From NCBI GenBank assembly GCA_034190875.2, contig CM067350.1, positions 18,103,288 through 18,167,287 of the forward strand: 64,000 nucleotides of DNA. The letters run 5' to 3'. Positions 52,566 through 64,000 of this stretch are shown in pieces. Made by a program: the position numbers and the translations under genes. Numbering within the stretch: position 1 is the first letter of the stretch; each line of letters begins with the position of its first letter. The notes below the pieces were generated by a model. It saw only the letters and a program-made list of their open reading frames with translations, did not search any database and was not told the DNA's origin. The stretch comes from Urechis unicinctus. Lineage: Eukaryota; Annelida; Polychaeta; Xenopneusta; Urechidae.

Positions 52566-54686
52566 CTTAATGACTGTTTTACATACCTGAAATATGTATA
52601 TGATGCAATTCCTCTTACGAACATTTGAGATCGATCGACATTAACCCCGAAAGCCCATCGGGGTACATCATATACTCTTAGAAATAATAGAAAACAAACC
52701 TAAAAACAGAAATTGATATTTATATCATATATCTTTATCACGATTTATATTAAGCTTCTCATCTAGAACACGCTGGAACTGAGGGATTTCATGGGATATC
52801 ATTAGCTTCCCAACATTACTTACAAAATGCGCTTACGTGTCTGAATACGACGTTTCGCATTTTGTGAAAGCAACAGGGTAAATGATATAGCATAAACAAA
52901 CTGCAGTTCTGTGCGCTGCAGCCATTGATAATTGTATTCGTAGATCAACGTAATATCCTTCCAATGTCAAGAAATGATTTGGCCCCTGATGAGATGAGAC
53001 ATGTACAATTAATGCCAAAGGGAAAAGGCATTCTCACTGTATATGCGTGGAAAGGAACGACCACTAGCAGGACGAAGTATCCTTGCAACACATATTTGCT
53101 GCCAATAGCGCGTGTGTGAACGCAGTAAGCACCGTAATTGCCTGAATGTAGATAAATCTCATTGAATAGTTGGATGCATGCTAAATCGGGCTCAGGTACT
53201 ACGGAATGTTTTATACGTTACACGTTAGATACGTAGGTAAACAATGGATACAGAACTTAATATTGTATCTCCAACATTTCAATTTAAGGATAGCAGAAAC
53301 GTGTATAATGTGCTAGTCTAACGGTATAGCCCCGTGAGAATGTAACAGCTTGATTGATTCTACCATTATGTCCTATGATATCATCTTCATTCAAACTAAG
53401 TAATGGCTTTCAGAACCTTAGTAATTGGAGCACAGGATGCGAAAGAGGAGCAGTAAAGATAAATATTTCGTATTGCCTTGCGCTTTTTAACTCTTTATTT
53501 TATTATATTCATCCACATATACGGACACCTATGTCTTGTGATTAACTGTTGAAAAAATATATCTTGCGTGAGTACACCAATGGGACATAGTGACCGCCTC
53601 TCAGATAATCCCACTCAAGCTGCATTTTGCATTTCACGAGTGACGAAAAGAAACCTTACAGCCGTAGGGGCTAATATCAAAGCTAAGATAGAGTAGGATG
53701 CTGACGACCCAGTGCGGACTGATCGCCAGAGGACTGGTCGCTAGCGTCTGTTATATGCATGTGATATGGGCCTTACTGCTGCGTGAATGAGGCAGTGTTA
53801 ACAAAAGTCATTCTAGATTGGGATTGGCTTAAAAGCCAATATTACAATATTCGCATTCATCCGTTATTCATTTTTAGAAGACGCATTAGAATTACAGTTA
53901 TGTTGTAGTTATTGTTCACAAATAAATGCATAACTTATGAGGACGCAAAGTTATTAGGCGACATACGACAAATTTGTCTATATTACAGCGCAATCAAAGT
54001 TATTTCTAAATGTTTGCAATATAATCAATCCCGTAGATAGAGATTTGTCTTTATTTGCTTCCATTAATACAACGGACATAGACGAATAATGTGAATAAAT
54101 AGACACATGCTATAAACTCGCAAATATTGACTTGATGACAATTCATAAGAAGGACCAACAATCTAAATCTCAAAATTGTTCGAGATTCTACCGCCAAAAA
54201 TTCTATGACGTATCGCATAATTCATATTGCAACAACACATGCGTATATTGTGGTTAATTAATTAGTCAATCTATTGTATAGTATACATTAGTGGTTACGC
54301 TATTTGCCGCTGTATGATTAGTAAATAGCAACGTTTTAAAGCACTAACCTAAATCGCCAGCAGGATTAACTATTCAAGCAATATGTGACCCACAAAGTAC
54401 GGCGTGTAAATAAAGGCGCATTTGTTAATTCATTGTTACTCCTGACATAACATCAAACGTAAGCTTTAGGAAGTCGTAATATTGATAGTCACCTGATAGA
54501 TGAGCATGTCTATGTAAGCAATATGTTTTATGGCTTATAATAAGTGTGCCAAGATTAAGTAAAGAATATATCAGTATAGTAACCATCTGAGGAGATTAGA
54601 ATTTGTTGAACTACAACATCATCTTAAGTTGTGCAACCAACAACGTTCATCCATATTGCATGTCTGCTAAAGTGTATAGTGAGAAA
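52566..54686. other. No gene recognised
   Basis: No supported gene, RNA or repeat. Confidence 0.5.
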
Positions 54687-54868
<182 letters not shown>

Positions 54869-55739
54869 TCAGAAGTGCATTTGCATACGACACTTGATAT
54901 ATGATAACAACTGTTCTTCGGTCTACATTTTAAAAATAGAAATTGTTAATCGGCGCATAGCTATAAACAAGACGCCTGCAAACATTGCACAACAAATATC
55001 ATGGCATTGATTAGTCGATTCATCTTCATGTGCTTTTTCTCTAATTAATCAATCTCATCTACCCATTTATCTCCTACTTACTCACTCAGTTTTTTTGGTT
55101 GGTCAGTCAGCGTTTTGAAGCTAGCCCTGCTGGGTTGTGGTCGAAGTACACCTGCATCCACCCCACCAACGAAAGATATTGTCCGGGTGAGGGCATTAAA
55201 CATCTGAAATTTGCATAAAGAGAACGGTGGTTTGTAGAGTAATTTGCAGGTCAGGAACGCTTAGGTTTCTGGAAACGTCATGAGTATTGCCAAAATGCCA
55301 TTATCACACAGCTCTTATGCAAGTAGATCAATCGCAATACGGCCCAATATCGCTCTCATCACGACCTTGCTGCCAGCTGCTGTTTCCTGAACCCGCGGGT
55401 ATCCTTTGTGGGATGCGGGATAGCTGCGCATGGTTGGATATAAGAGGTAGTGTCGTTGCTACCAGGATCCTATTGTTATAACTATAACTATATCCGCACA
55501 TATATTACTGTGACACGGAGGGAACTCTTGCGTATAAAGATCCCCATGAATTGACAATTACGATATTATCTCACTCTTCCCGGGACCTGGTGGCAGAGGT
55601 TCATCAAATGTGTAGCTTTTACACGTTCTAAGTATGCACCATCGAATTTCTATGCGACATTGATATTAACTGCGTAGGCATGCGTGTTCACGACAATGAC
55701 GCCCCGTAATAAGACCAATGTTCTAAATGGAGAGGCTGT
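54869..55739. other. No gene recognised
   Basis: Left flank of the inverted-repeat element. The frame at 55287-55481 has no recognisable domain. Confidence 0.45.
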
Positions 55740-55812
55740 GCAATGAGAGACCTCAAGTTTTAATCCGCTACGCGGCGCCACAGAGCAATACGGTCCCTCG
55801 CCCGCTTCCGGT
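55740..55812 (+). repeat. Left terminal inverted repeat
   Basis: GCAATGAGAGACC at 55740-55752 pairs with 57690-57702 (12 of 13). CACAGAGCAATACGGTCCC at 55779-55797 pairs with 57642-57660 (18 of 19). The segment between is looser and needs a short gap. Confidence 0.85.
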
Positions 55813-56004
55813 ATCCTAATACACACAGTTTACCATAGAAGGTGGCGCAACATCGTTAATTTTGATTGTAACCTTTCGAGTTATATCGTTGGTAGCATTG
55901 TAGCAAATCATAACTGATGGATAAGTACGGCCGTCTGAAGAAGCGAAATGCGATTCTTAGCGAGCAAAGAATTGAACTCCCAGTTTGGCAGGATATGCAA
56001 AGCA

Positions 56005-56054
56005 ACTATCAAAACAGACGTGGTCGCTGACTATCAAAACAGACTTGGTCGCTG
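56005..56054 (+). repeat. 25-bp tandem duplication inside the transposon
   Basis: The unit ACTATCAAAACAGACNTGGT plus CGCTG occurs twice back to back, with one G/T difference. It lies just upstream of the surviving nuclease sequence. Confidence 0.9.
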
Positions 56055-56622
56055 ACCCGCGTTAATCAGATTCGGGCCAAAGCAATCTACAAGGTATCCA
56101 TAATGAGCCTGTAGCTCCGAGGAATATGCAGAGTTGACTGGGATCGAAGTCAAGCCATGTGGGATTGTAGTGTCCCAAACACACCCCAACCTCGCATGCT
56201 CACCAGATGTGGTTGTGACTGATGACATGAATGCTGAGGTCAAGTTTCCCTACAGTACCAGGGACAAACCTGTCACTCCTGTCTCAGTGCCATACCTGGT
56301 CAATGAGAACAACCAGCTCACCCTTAAAATCAACATGACTACTATTACCAAATTCAGGGCCAGTTGTTTTGCACGAACAGTCAACTTTGTCATCTTGTGG
56401 TGTTTACGTCTCAGAGTATGGAGATTGTTCCAGTTACCCGTGACGATGAGTTTATTACTTCTATGATTTCAAGGTAAGAGGTGTTTTTCAGGGACTATTT
56501 CAAAGAGCTATACTTGATTCAATGTTTTTTCACAATTTCTCTTACTGAGTAGTCTTGTGCACTGATTTCTTTTTTCTTTAAGGAAGCATTTGCCTGCACA
56601 TTGCATGTGGTGGAATGTATAA
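56055..56622 (+). pseudogene. YqaJ-type nuclease fragment (two 3' exons), frameshifted
   Basis: Resembles the YqaJ family of PD-(D/E)XK exonucleases. Visible motifs are ACSPDVVV with Asp at 56206-56208, AEVKFPYS with Glu at 56236-56238 and Lys at 56242-56244 (the ExK pair), and YYYQIQGQLFC, the Gln-rich motif in the alternate frame. The exon ends TCAAG|GTAAGAG at 56473. The terminal exon 56583-56622 after TTTCTTTAAG reads KHLPAHCMWWNV then TAA, in phase, and an AATAAA at 56621-56626 overlaps the stop. Frameshifts are seen near 56092, near 56119 and at about 56328, where a run of A appears one base short. The N-terminal part is missing, including the region before QGIHNEPVA. In intact elements the nuclease presumably assists transposition. 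Family assignment is by motif recognition. Confidence 0.75.
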
Positions 56623-56626
56623 TAAA
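56621..56626 (+). promoter_or_regulatory. Polyadenylation signal overlapping the stop codon
   Basis: AATAAA directly overlaps the TAA of the nuclease fragment (56620-56622), giving a very short 3' UTR. Confidence 0.55.
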
Positions 56627-56911
56627 CTCTTGAAACTTGAAAAGTACAGTGTTTTAATTGAATTATAAACAATTAACCTATTGGGGGTTCTACAGTCACT
56701 TATTCAATTAAAGGGACCAAAATGAATAGGGTGACAAAAATTTTCTTCAACAGTATTCACGTGTAGGGTTATTATAGATTACACTATAAGGCGCATGGTA
56801 TAAAAAGACTATTACATATCACCTTTCATTGAGATTCATATAATAACACACCCTGAGTGGGATAGACTTAAAAACATACACAGTCACACTTCACAAAAAC
56901 TAAACTTCACC

Positions 56912-57466
56912 TTAGGCAGTTGTGGGGACGTTGCACTGCCGAAATTTACATAACATATAACAAACAAAGATTATGTCTGAGGAAATTTGGACCTCACAGT
57001 GGATCATAGGTTCCACCAAGATTTTGAAGGTATTTCCCAATCCTATTATCCGCTCAATGTGCACCCTCTTGCTGGAGACCTTCCGGTCTCTCTGTACCAC
57101 TTTCCCTCTCAGCTGATTCTTCTTACTGAAAAAGGTTGGTATATTAACGGTGACATCATAGGGAGCAAATAAGTCCTGCATGACAAAGCCATTACCGAGT
57201 CATCCTGGTCAGACATTTCTGGTAGTTTACTCCTTTCCATCACCTGCCTGTCACTGGTTGCGCCTACATAAGATGGAGACACATAGGACACTAGGCCTCC
57301 TGGTGTAGCACCCACCACCACCTTCATTGTGATACGGTTCTTGTACGTTGAAAAAGTGGCCTAGAAAACAATATACCTGGGTCTCTGTGATCTCGACTTG
57401 GCCAGTTGTTCGTCGCCGGTCGGCACATTTCACAGCGTTTCGGAGATGCTCGTCCGCTACGCACAT
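56912..57466 (-). pseudogene. DDE_Tnp_4-like transposase C-terminal fragment
   Basis: Reading from about 57360 down, the protein is ATFSTYKNRITMKVVVGATP, GGLVSYVSPSYVGATSDRQV, ERSKLPEM, then after a frameshift near 57172 QDLFAPYDVTVNIPTFF, RVHIERIIG and a Val/Cys-rich end, stopping at 56912. This matches the transposase type of the PIF/Harbinger-ISL2EU group (DDE_Tnp_4) in motif order. The catalytic Glu of HIERIIG (57053-57055) is present. The second Asp, expected in a MADxGF-like motif, is lost at the frameshift and deletion, and the first catalytic Asp is absent. Upstream, 57377-57466 reads into VEITETQ and is separated by a 16-bp GTATAT...TTTTCTAG piece that looks like a collapsed intron. 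The fragment is non-functional. Confidence 0.75.
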
Positions 57467-57629
57467 CGCATTGACAGTGACAGCTTTACCCTAAATGTCG
57501 TCACCATCCAATATCTCATGACCGCGTGACATAGAGCGAGAAATCTTATTCGTCGAAGTAAAGCAAAATGGAAATGAATCTCTTGTATTTACGCGTAAAC
57601 CACGAAGTAAGCGCATAACCTGATAACTT

Positions 57630-57702
57630 CCGGTCGAGCTTGGGACCGCATTGCTCTGTGCCGCCACCTCTCGGAGAAAACCGCAACGCGGTCTCCCATT
57701 GC
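57630..57702 (-). repeat. Right terminal inverted repeat
   Basis: Read on the minus strand from 57702 it begins GCAATGGGAGACC, continues through a GCGG-rich spacer to CACAGAGCAATGCGGTCCC, and ends near CCGG. This mirrors 55740-55812. Confidence 0.85.
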
Positions 57703-58792
57703 TAATTTACATACATAGCCCATCTATAACAGTGATCTATGTGCAGACCTTCGGTTGGCTACTTATACTGCAGGCTAGTGTCGCCATATAACTGTGAAGT
57801 CGTCAGATAATGGAAGCATGTTTATCTAATATATTGTCCGGAATTAACGATGAAACAACGTGGGTTTACCTGAAATGATGTTCCCTGCGTAGGATCATAT
57901 GAATGCAAAATATGCCAATCAGCAGTTGACCGCATAAGTAAACGGCCTATGTTGTAACAGAATATCACATATAGAAATATGGAGTATAATGTATAGCCCA
58001 AAATGCAATTCTTGCAAAGGTACACAAAGACATTTATAATCCACCGCATAGAAATATAGCTTCTAGCCTGCGAGCTTTGTATCACAGAAGTAATATTCAT
58101 TGGTTGCGCGGCTAGAGACATTCGATAGGCAGGGATTCGGTGCAAGAAACCGTCTAGTTCCTCAGGTAATATACTAAAGTCAATGTAATTGTTTATCTGG
58201 TTTAAATTATTCACGAACTATCAGACTAGCCTCCAAGCCATGCAAGAGGTTTGTGATTCTTTTTGATTTTCACGATCCTTGGTTTACTTTGTAAAAAACC
58301 TTAATATGTACATGTAATGGGGTATTTGTACACTTCCATGCACCTCTATAAGTATTGCTAGTTTCAACTGACACGAAGCGCAAATATCGGGCGATAGAAA
58401 CCGATTATAGAAATTACTTGGTGTTGGCCAGCATTGCAGTTGGGAACACGATGACAAATATGCAAAGCCAATGAACTCGACGTTAGGTCAAACCCATCAT
58501 GCTTCAGCAAGACAAAGTAGACTAATAAAATCACGATTCTGTCTAAATTACCATTAGCCGGTCATTAACGTGTCCCCTTGTAGTTAATAGACGATCAAAT
58601 AGCGCGGCCTAATTCTGCTATAAATTGCATATATAGTGCATTTAAGGAACCTTTAATTCCTCTCCTTAGTAGTGGGATTACAATTGAACCCTAGGCTAGT
58701 TTTGGAAGCCGCTCACAAAATATGTGCTAGAGTGATGATAGAGAAATAATCATTTGTTACGCTCCCGAACTGCAGAAATCAGCCAAAAGCGA
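57703..58792. other. No gene recognised
   Basis: Right flank of the transposon. The 130-codon minus frame at 57822-58214 shows no recognisable domain and has no supporting exon signals. Confidence 0.45.
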
Positions 58793-58925
58793 TGATGTAT
58801 GTATGTATGTATGTATGTATGTATGTATGTATGTATGTATGTATGTATGTATGTATGTATGTATGTATGTATGTATGTATGTATGTATGTATGTATGTAT
58901 GTATGTATGTATGTATGTATGTATG

Positions 58926-58959
<34 letters not shown>

Positions 58960-59272
58960 TGTATGTATGTATGTATGTCTGTGTATGTATGTATGTATGT
59001 ATGTATGTCTGTATGTATGTATGTATGTCTGTATGTATGTATGTCTGTCTGTCTGTCTGTATGTATGTATGTCTGTATGTCTGTCTGTCTGTATGTATGT
59101 ATGTATGTCTGTATGTACATGATAATGTATGTATGTATGAATGTATGTATGTAGTATGCTGTATGTATGTAGTGTATGTAGATGTATGTATGTATGTATG
59201 TAGTAATTGTCAATTGTTGCTTATGTATATATATGTATGTATGTTGTATGTATGTCTGTATATATGTATGTA
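58793..59272 (+). repeat. (ATGT)n microsatellite with CTGT variants, degrading to the right
   Basis: Pure ATGT to about 58976, then mixed ATGT and CTGT units to about 59118, then broken remnants to 59272. Open Met-Tyr-Val-Cys and His-Thr-Tyr-Ile frames are artefacts. Confidence 0.95.
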
Positions 59273-61778
59273 TCCATCTGGACATGAAGTATATAACGGT
59301 TTTATGCATATAGATTATTTGAAAATCAGTCTGTATGCTTTTATAGAATATTACAGCCAACATATTTCCATCACTGTCACTTAGCATTGTTTGCCGCTAA
59401 AATTCTGTGAATAAAAAGCTCTTCGTAACGCAACATAAAAGGACCTAGTAGGTGTTAGCCACAGGCCGTTAGCGGTTTGTTTACTTTCTGTGATATTCCA
59501 GTCAAATAACAGCCAACATATTTCTAAGTTACAGTATCTCAATTCTTTAGCGTAATTTACACAAAAACAAACACGGCGAAGACATTATGCTTTGGCATCG
59601 GAATGAAGATAGTGTTGCAATGTTGCAAATCAATGTGATTATATTATACTCGGATCTCTGCATTATTTACTTTCATTCCTCATGTGGACCTGTCAGTACA
59701 TAAAAGCGTTGGGCTGGTAGAACATCAATATTCCAGTTAATGGTCATAGAAATACATCGTTCTAGTTAGGGTTGAGTTGCCCCTTAGTGCACATTATGTA
59801 TATTGTGGCCACAGCACCAACTTGCTGTTATGATATACGGCTTGCAGCACTGTGAAACGCCATTAATCCCTGCCCTTGGAGAGTGGGAGTCTATTGCATA
59901 AATATTCGTCAGAGACTAGAATTTAGAATTGCTAATATTTAATTTATAACATGAATTCGAAATAATCCCTCTCTCACTACCATTTAAAACAGTTTGTTAT
60001 GACCTGCCCAGCTTATCACTCTAGGTAAGCCATGACCACATTTATATCCACTAAATTACATTAAAGTATCTTGCGCTTCAAAGAATGGTCAAGATAATGT
60101 CGGATAACTCGCTATTGTCTTATAACTTGATGTACGCAAAGCAAATCTTTCATCATTGGGCCATAGTCAACAGTACAAAATGATGTCAAAGTATCGTTGC
60201 ATCATTGTGTCAATATTTACGTCCATTAGTATATTAAATTGCTAGCCATTGGTCAGGGAAAAGACCCAAGAGGCAATATATAATTCATTCACAATGCAGC
60301 TGTCTTTCATAAGGCACTATAACCCATTATCTTCTTCCATTTGACAATTGTGTTTGTCAATAGCGATCGATGAAACCCCACGAAGCATAGTATGCAATTG
60401 CGGCTTACAGAACAAAACGAGTAAACCAACATATGCATGCATGCTTAGGTTAATACTGTACCTGTCGTGGGTGTACAAGATGAAGGTTTGGCTTATTTAC
60501 CTTCACGAATACGATGTACGCCCAACTATGCAAGCTTTCAGCTGGGTTATTCCAATACCATCGCAGCATTAGATTAAACGCCCAGCACACACACACCTTG
60601 TGAGCGCAAACAGTCCCATTAAATTGCATTGCGAGCATGCCATCCATCCTATATGTTCGGCAGTAAAAACCTGACCGTTAACGAGGAAGCAATCACTGCA
60701 ACAGTGCTTAAATAATGGATCGACGCATCATAGCCAGTGTTCGTTGTGCCGACCGGCTTATAAAAACTCATGATTGATGTAAGTGACATGAAAATTAATT
60801 CGAACTAGAGTGACAAATTTTTTAAGCTTGTTATAATTATGCAGCCAATGTGACAATGAATGCTATTGTGAATGCTCTTTAAAGTACACATAAATTTGAA
60901 ATGGTGTTTCGGGCGATCTTAAACGAAAGTATCAGGCTCTTGAAACTGTCGCTTAAAACTAAGTAATTGGCTGCAGTTGGTGTCAAGCTTTTGCCTTCTG
61001 GTTCCGACACGCAAGCTCTTCTCTGAACTTTTCTGGGTAAAATCCAAATATTGCCTAATGCATTATAAAGCTACTGCAACTATGTATCACATATTACTTG
61101 AGTTTTTGAAAATCTGAAAACAATTGAGAATAAGCTCAGAAAATGTCGTCCTTATTTCAATACAATACGAAATATTGCGTTTCGCACAAAACTATATTAT
61201 GACATCCTTAAAATGAGGTATTACCAGAATATGCAAAGGGCGTCCACATTTTGTTTCTATCATTATTTACCTGCTCATATAGCAAACGATCAGTTGCTAT
61301 TCGACCTAATCAGGGCTGTTTTCCGTAACGCGAAGAAATATTTCAGCACGATAGACATTTAATCCAAATAGTATGATTATCGCATTATAATTAAATTGCC
61401 GACGGATTGGTAGAATTGTACATTGGCAAGTTGAAGTCCATCTCACAATTCTTCGGGATGTTTCATGAAAATGGTTAATGTATTGATTTGTCTTCTTCCA
61501 AGGCGATACACTTATATAGGATGGGTTGTAGTAGATGGTACTTTTGATATACGAATTGGAACGATATATTAACCGACAAATACGATAATGCACGCACAAC
61601 AATACTATTAACACTCCTGTTACGATGTCGAAATTGTCCTTTAAATAATTATCTGATGTTGACAAATATAATGCCCAGCGTGAATTGATGTTTAGCGCAT
61701 TGAATCGATTAATAAATATATATGAATGCTCTAGTCTCTAGTTGTTTACTTGAAATGTTGTAATTTTACACATGGCTT

Positions 61779-61783
<5 letters not shown>
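59273..61783. other. No gene recognised
   Basis: A short ACAGCCAACATATTTC segment occurs twice (59352 and 59509). The minus frame at 61306-61665 has no recognisable domain. Confidence 0.45.
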
Positions 61784-61813
<30 letters not shown>

Positions 61814-61824
61814 TATATATATAT

Positions 61825-61897
<73 letters not shown>

Positions 61898-61956
61898 TAT
61901 ACATATATGCATATAAATATATATATATATATATAGATATATATATAAATATATAG

Positions 61957-62022
<66 letters not shown>

Positions 62023-62310
62023 GTAAAAACATACCTGCATACATACAGACATGCATGCATGCATACATACATACATACATACATACAGACATACATACAT
62101 ACATACATACATACATACATACATACATACATACATACATACATACATACATACATACATACATACATACATACATACATACAGACATCATACATACATA
62201 CATACATACATACATACATACATACATACATACATACATACATACATACATACATACATACATACATACATACATACAGACGTACATACATCAATACATA
62301 CATACATACA

Positions 62311-62342
<32 letters not shown>

Positions 62343-62522
62343 CATACATACATACATACATACATACATACATACATACATACATACATACATACATACA
62401 TACATACATACACATACATACATACATACATACATACATACATACATACATACATACATACATACATACATACATACATACATACATACATACATACATA
62501 CATACATACATACATACATACA
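61784..62522 (+). repeat. Composite microsatellite (AT)n-(ACAT)n
   Basis: (AT)n with small interruptions spans 61784-62016. A short junction (to about 62034) precedes (ACAT)n from 62035 to 62522 with few variants. It is the reverse-complement arrangement of the 38255-38720 array. Repeat-encoded frames are artefacts. Confidence 0.95.
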
Positions 62523-64000
62523 TGCATTTCCTATAGCAAATGTTATTCTTAATAATGCATATCTATATCTAGAGAAGATCGAAACGCAAAACTTACATCA
62601 TTTTTTGTCCTTAACGACGCAATTAGTTTTTTGCAGTATTGAAGATAAGCTTTAATAATTGACAAGCAGCACGACGGACGGAAACGCTTGCGCCCAGAGC
62701 CTATTGGTGGTATATGACGCAAAATTGGCAATGATTTTTTTTATCATCAAAGGATGGATTGGCGAATATTTTGAATGAGAACGAAATGATTTAACCGGAA
62801 TTTAGGACTCGTGTCTCTATAGGCGTTAATATTAGAATATGTGCTAATTAATTAACGACGCACTGCGCTGATGCCGGGCGTTATCTTATTTGAAAACGAA
62901 CCCTTTGCATAACAAGCCTAATCGTAATTTGGATCCAGCTTGTGGCCACTCTTTGTCAACTGCATTCAATGGCAAACGAAGTCACAAAATACTGGGAGTT
63001 GTGCAAAAAAGTCTTTCGTCCAATTAGGTCTTCATTATGCGTTTTGCATCCCATCTGGAACGCAATTAGTCAGGACAATCAAAGGATATTACGCCGATTA
63101 TTTACGATTACAATTTTTGCTCTGCGCTGATCTCGGTATCACTGCGGCAGGAATAATATTGGTCGCTTCACTTATCACTGGTGACGGCTCAGGTTTTGCT
63201 CTGCCCATAACTTGTAGCGTGCGCAACATCAGATAATGTATCTATTGAAGTTATCATATTACCGCGAGACACTTATACGCTCGATTCAATTCACTATGGC
63301 TACAAATAATGCTCGACCGCAAGGGTTGATGCATACAGGTTATTATTTTTTAATATTAGAGTTCAAAACTGCGCAAAAATTGTCCTTTGACCAACATCCC
63401 AATGGGCAGTCAACACGCTACACATAGGTTGATGGAGCGTCTATCAATAATACAAAGGGGCAAGCCATTATATCAACTGATTGGTGCTGTAAATACTAAT
63501 AATATTGTCGCAGCCAGGAAGTGCCATACTTAGTTCTTGGCGTTGATACATGCTATCGTCAGGACATGGTCAGCTTCCCAGACGTGATTGCAAACGTTTG
63601 CGCGTTTTAATGATTGCCATGCATAAGGTGATCAAAATGTGCCATGCATAAGTTCAGCTCACTAAAATATGCCTAAAATATCTTGGGAAAAAGACTAATA
63701 AAAGACTGACGATATGTTCAGCTCACATTGGTTTCATGTGTTGCCCACCAATATTATACCTAAAGTAAAACGTTATCTTCATATACCTTGATGCCATTAA
63801 CATCTTGTTAACCCTATGAACAACAGTCTAAGCTACGACGTGTTTGATTAAATACGGCTTATATAAAATCTGAAGTCGCGTGTTTGTAAAAGTAAGGCAA
63901 GTTTTGATGATCACGTTTATAAAACGTTACGCTTAGGCTCGTTTTAACAAATGACTTCCAGAGTAAGCATGCATGCCTCTTTGTTGTACAAATACAACCC
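62523..64000. other. No gene recognised
   Basis: Contains family A repeat copy 3 (62960-63130). The plus frame at 62940-63236 overlaps that repeat and has a hydrophobic C-terminal part, but it shows no other coding support. Confidence 0.45.
62960..63130 (+). repeat. Dispersed repeat family A, copy 3
   Basis: Shares TTCAATGGCAAACGAAG with copy 1 (TTCACTGGCAAAGGGAG) and the CATCCCATCTGG...CAATTAGTCA core with copy 2. Open frames across it seem incidental to the repeat. Confidence 0.5.

Larger units (their letters stand above)
55740..57702. mobile_element. ISL2EU-like DNA transposon, internally deleted
   Basis: A 1.96-kb unit bounded by inverted repeats of about 70 bp. It holds a YqaJ-nuclease 3' fragment on plus (ending at 56622) and a DDE transposase C-terminal fragment on minus (ending at 56912), convergent with a 290-bp gap. 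To my knowledge ISL2EU elements encode exactly this pair, a DDE transposase plus a YqaJ-type nuclease; this is recalled and not looked up. Both genes lack their N-terminal parts and carry frameshifts, so the copy is defective and could move only with help from an intact relative. I could not decide the exact outer base or the short target duplication. The bases outside are T on the left and T-A-A on the right. Confidence 0.75.

Noticed and set aside
57822..58214. 130-codon minus-strand frame
   Set aside because: No recognisable motif, and it lies in the transposon's flank. Length alone is weak evidence in 64 kb.
58779..59387. Cys-rich peptide-like frames at 58.8 kb
   Set aside because: The Cys periodicity comes from TGT in (ATGT)n. 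It is not a disulfide-rich peptide gene.
61738..62655. Long frames across the 61.8-62.5 kb composite array
   Set aside because: Simple-repeat translation. The flanking parts add no recognisable sequence.

Overview
The window is AT-rich animal nuclear DNA with almost no long open reading frames. It has GT-AG introns, AATAAA polyadenylation signals, long tetranucleotide and dinucleotide microsatellites, a non-LTR retrotransposon remnant and cut-and-paste transposon remnants. These point to a metazoan, most likely an invertebrate; the species cannot be named from the sequence. No intact host gene, tRNA, rRNA or CRISPR array was recognised. Everything protein-like that I could support is mobile-element-like and carries nonsense or frameshift damage.

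Layout. 1-2.8 kb: old degraded dispersed repeats. 2.8-3.9 kb: rearranged CR1/L2-like LINE with a duplicated endonuclease segment and the start of a reverse transcriptase. 3.9-17.3 kb: no gene, diffuse old repeats. 17.3-18.0 kb: large (ACAT)n array. 20.0-21.5 kb: a 33-bp-stem hairpin inside a dispersed repeat, then a direct repeat of about 325 bp. 22.9-23.5 kb: strand-asymmetric C-rich, G-poor block. 23.7-25.7 kb: a fold-back sequence, a three-exon zinc-ribbon gene with one nonsense codon, and a possible second 3' exon. 31.3-35.2 kb (minus): the main object, a five-exon decayed transposase-like gene with a DDE-like triad and a C-terminal Tudor-like domain. 37.0 kb: perfect 19-bp palindrome. 38.3, 42.1, 42.7, 52.4, 54.7, 58.8 and 61.8 kb: microsatellites. 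44.3 and 48.0 kb: short tandem repeats. 55.74-57.70 kb: an internally deleted DNA transposon with visible terminal inverted repeats, a plus-strand YqaJ-nuclease fragment and a minus-strand DDE transposase fragment pointing at each other, matching the ISL2EU type as I recall it.

How the parts relate. The YqaJ nuclease and DDE transposase lie between one pair of inverted repeats and so form one two-gene element. The 31-35 kb gene and the 24-25 kb zinc-ribbon gene keep introns, so they are decayed gene copies and not retroposed cDNA. The long Tyr/Val/Cys, His/Thr/Tyr/Ile and Ile/Tyr repeat frames are microsatellite translations and are not genes.
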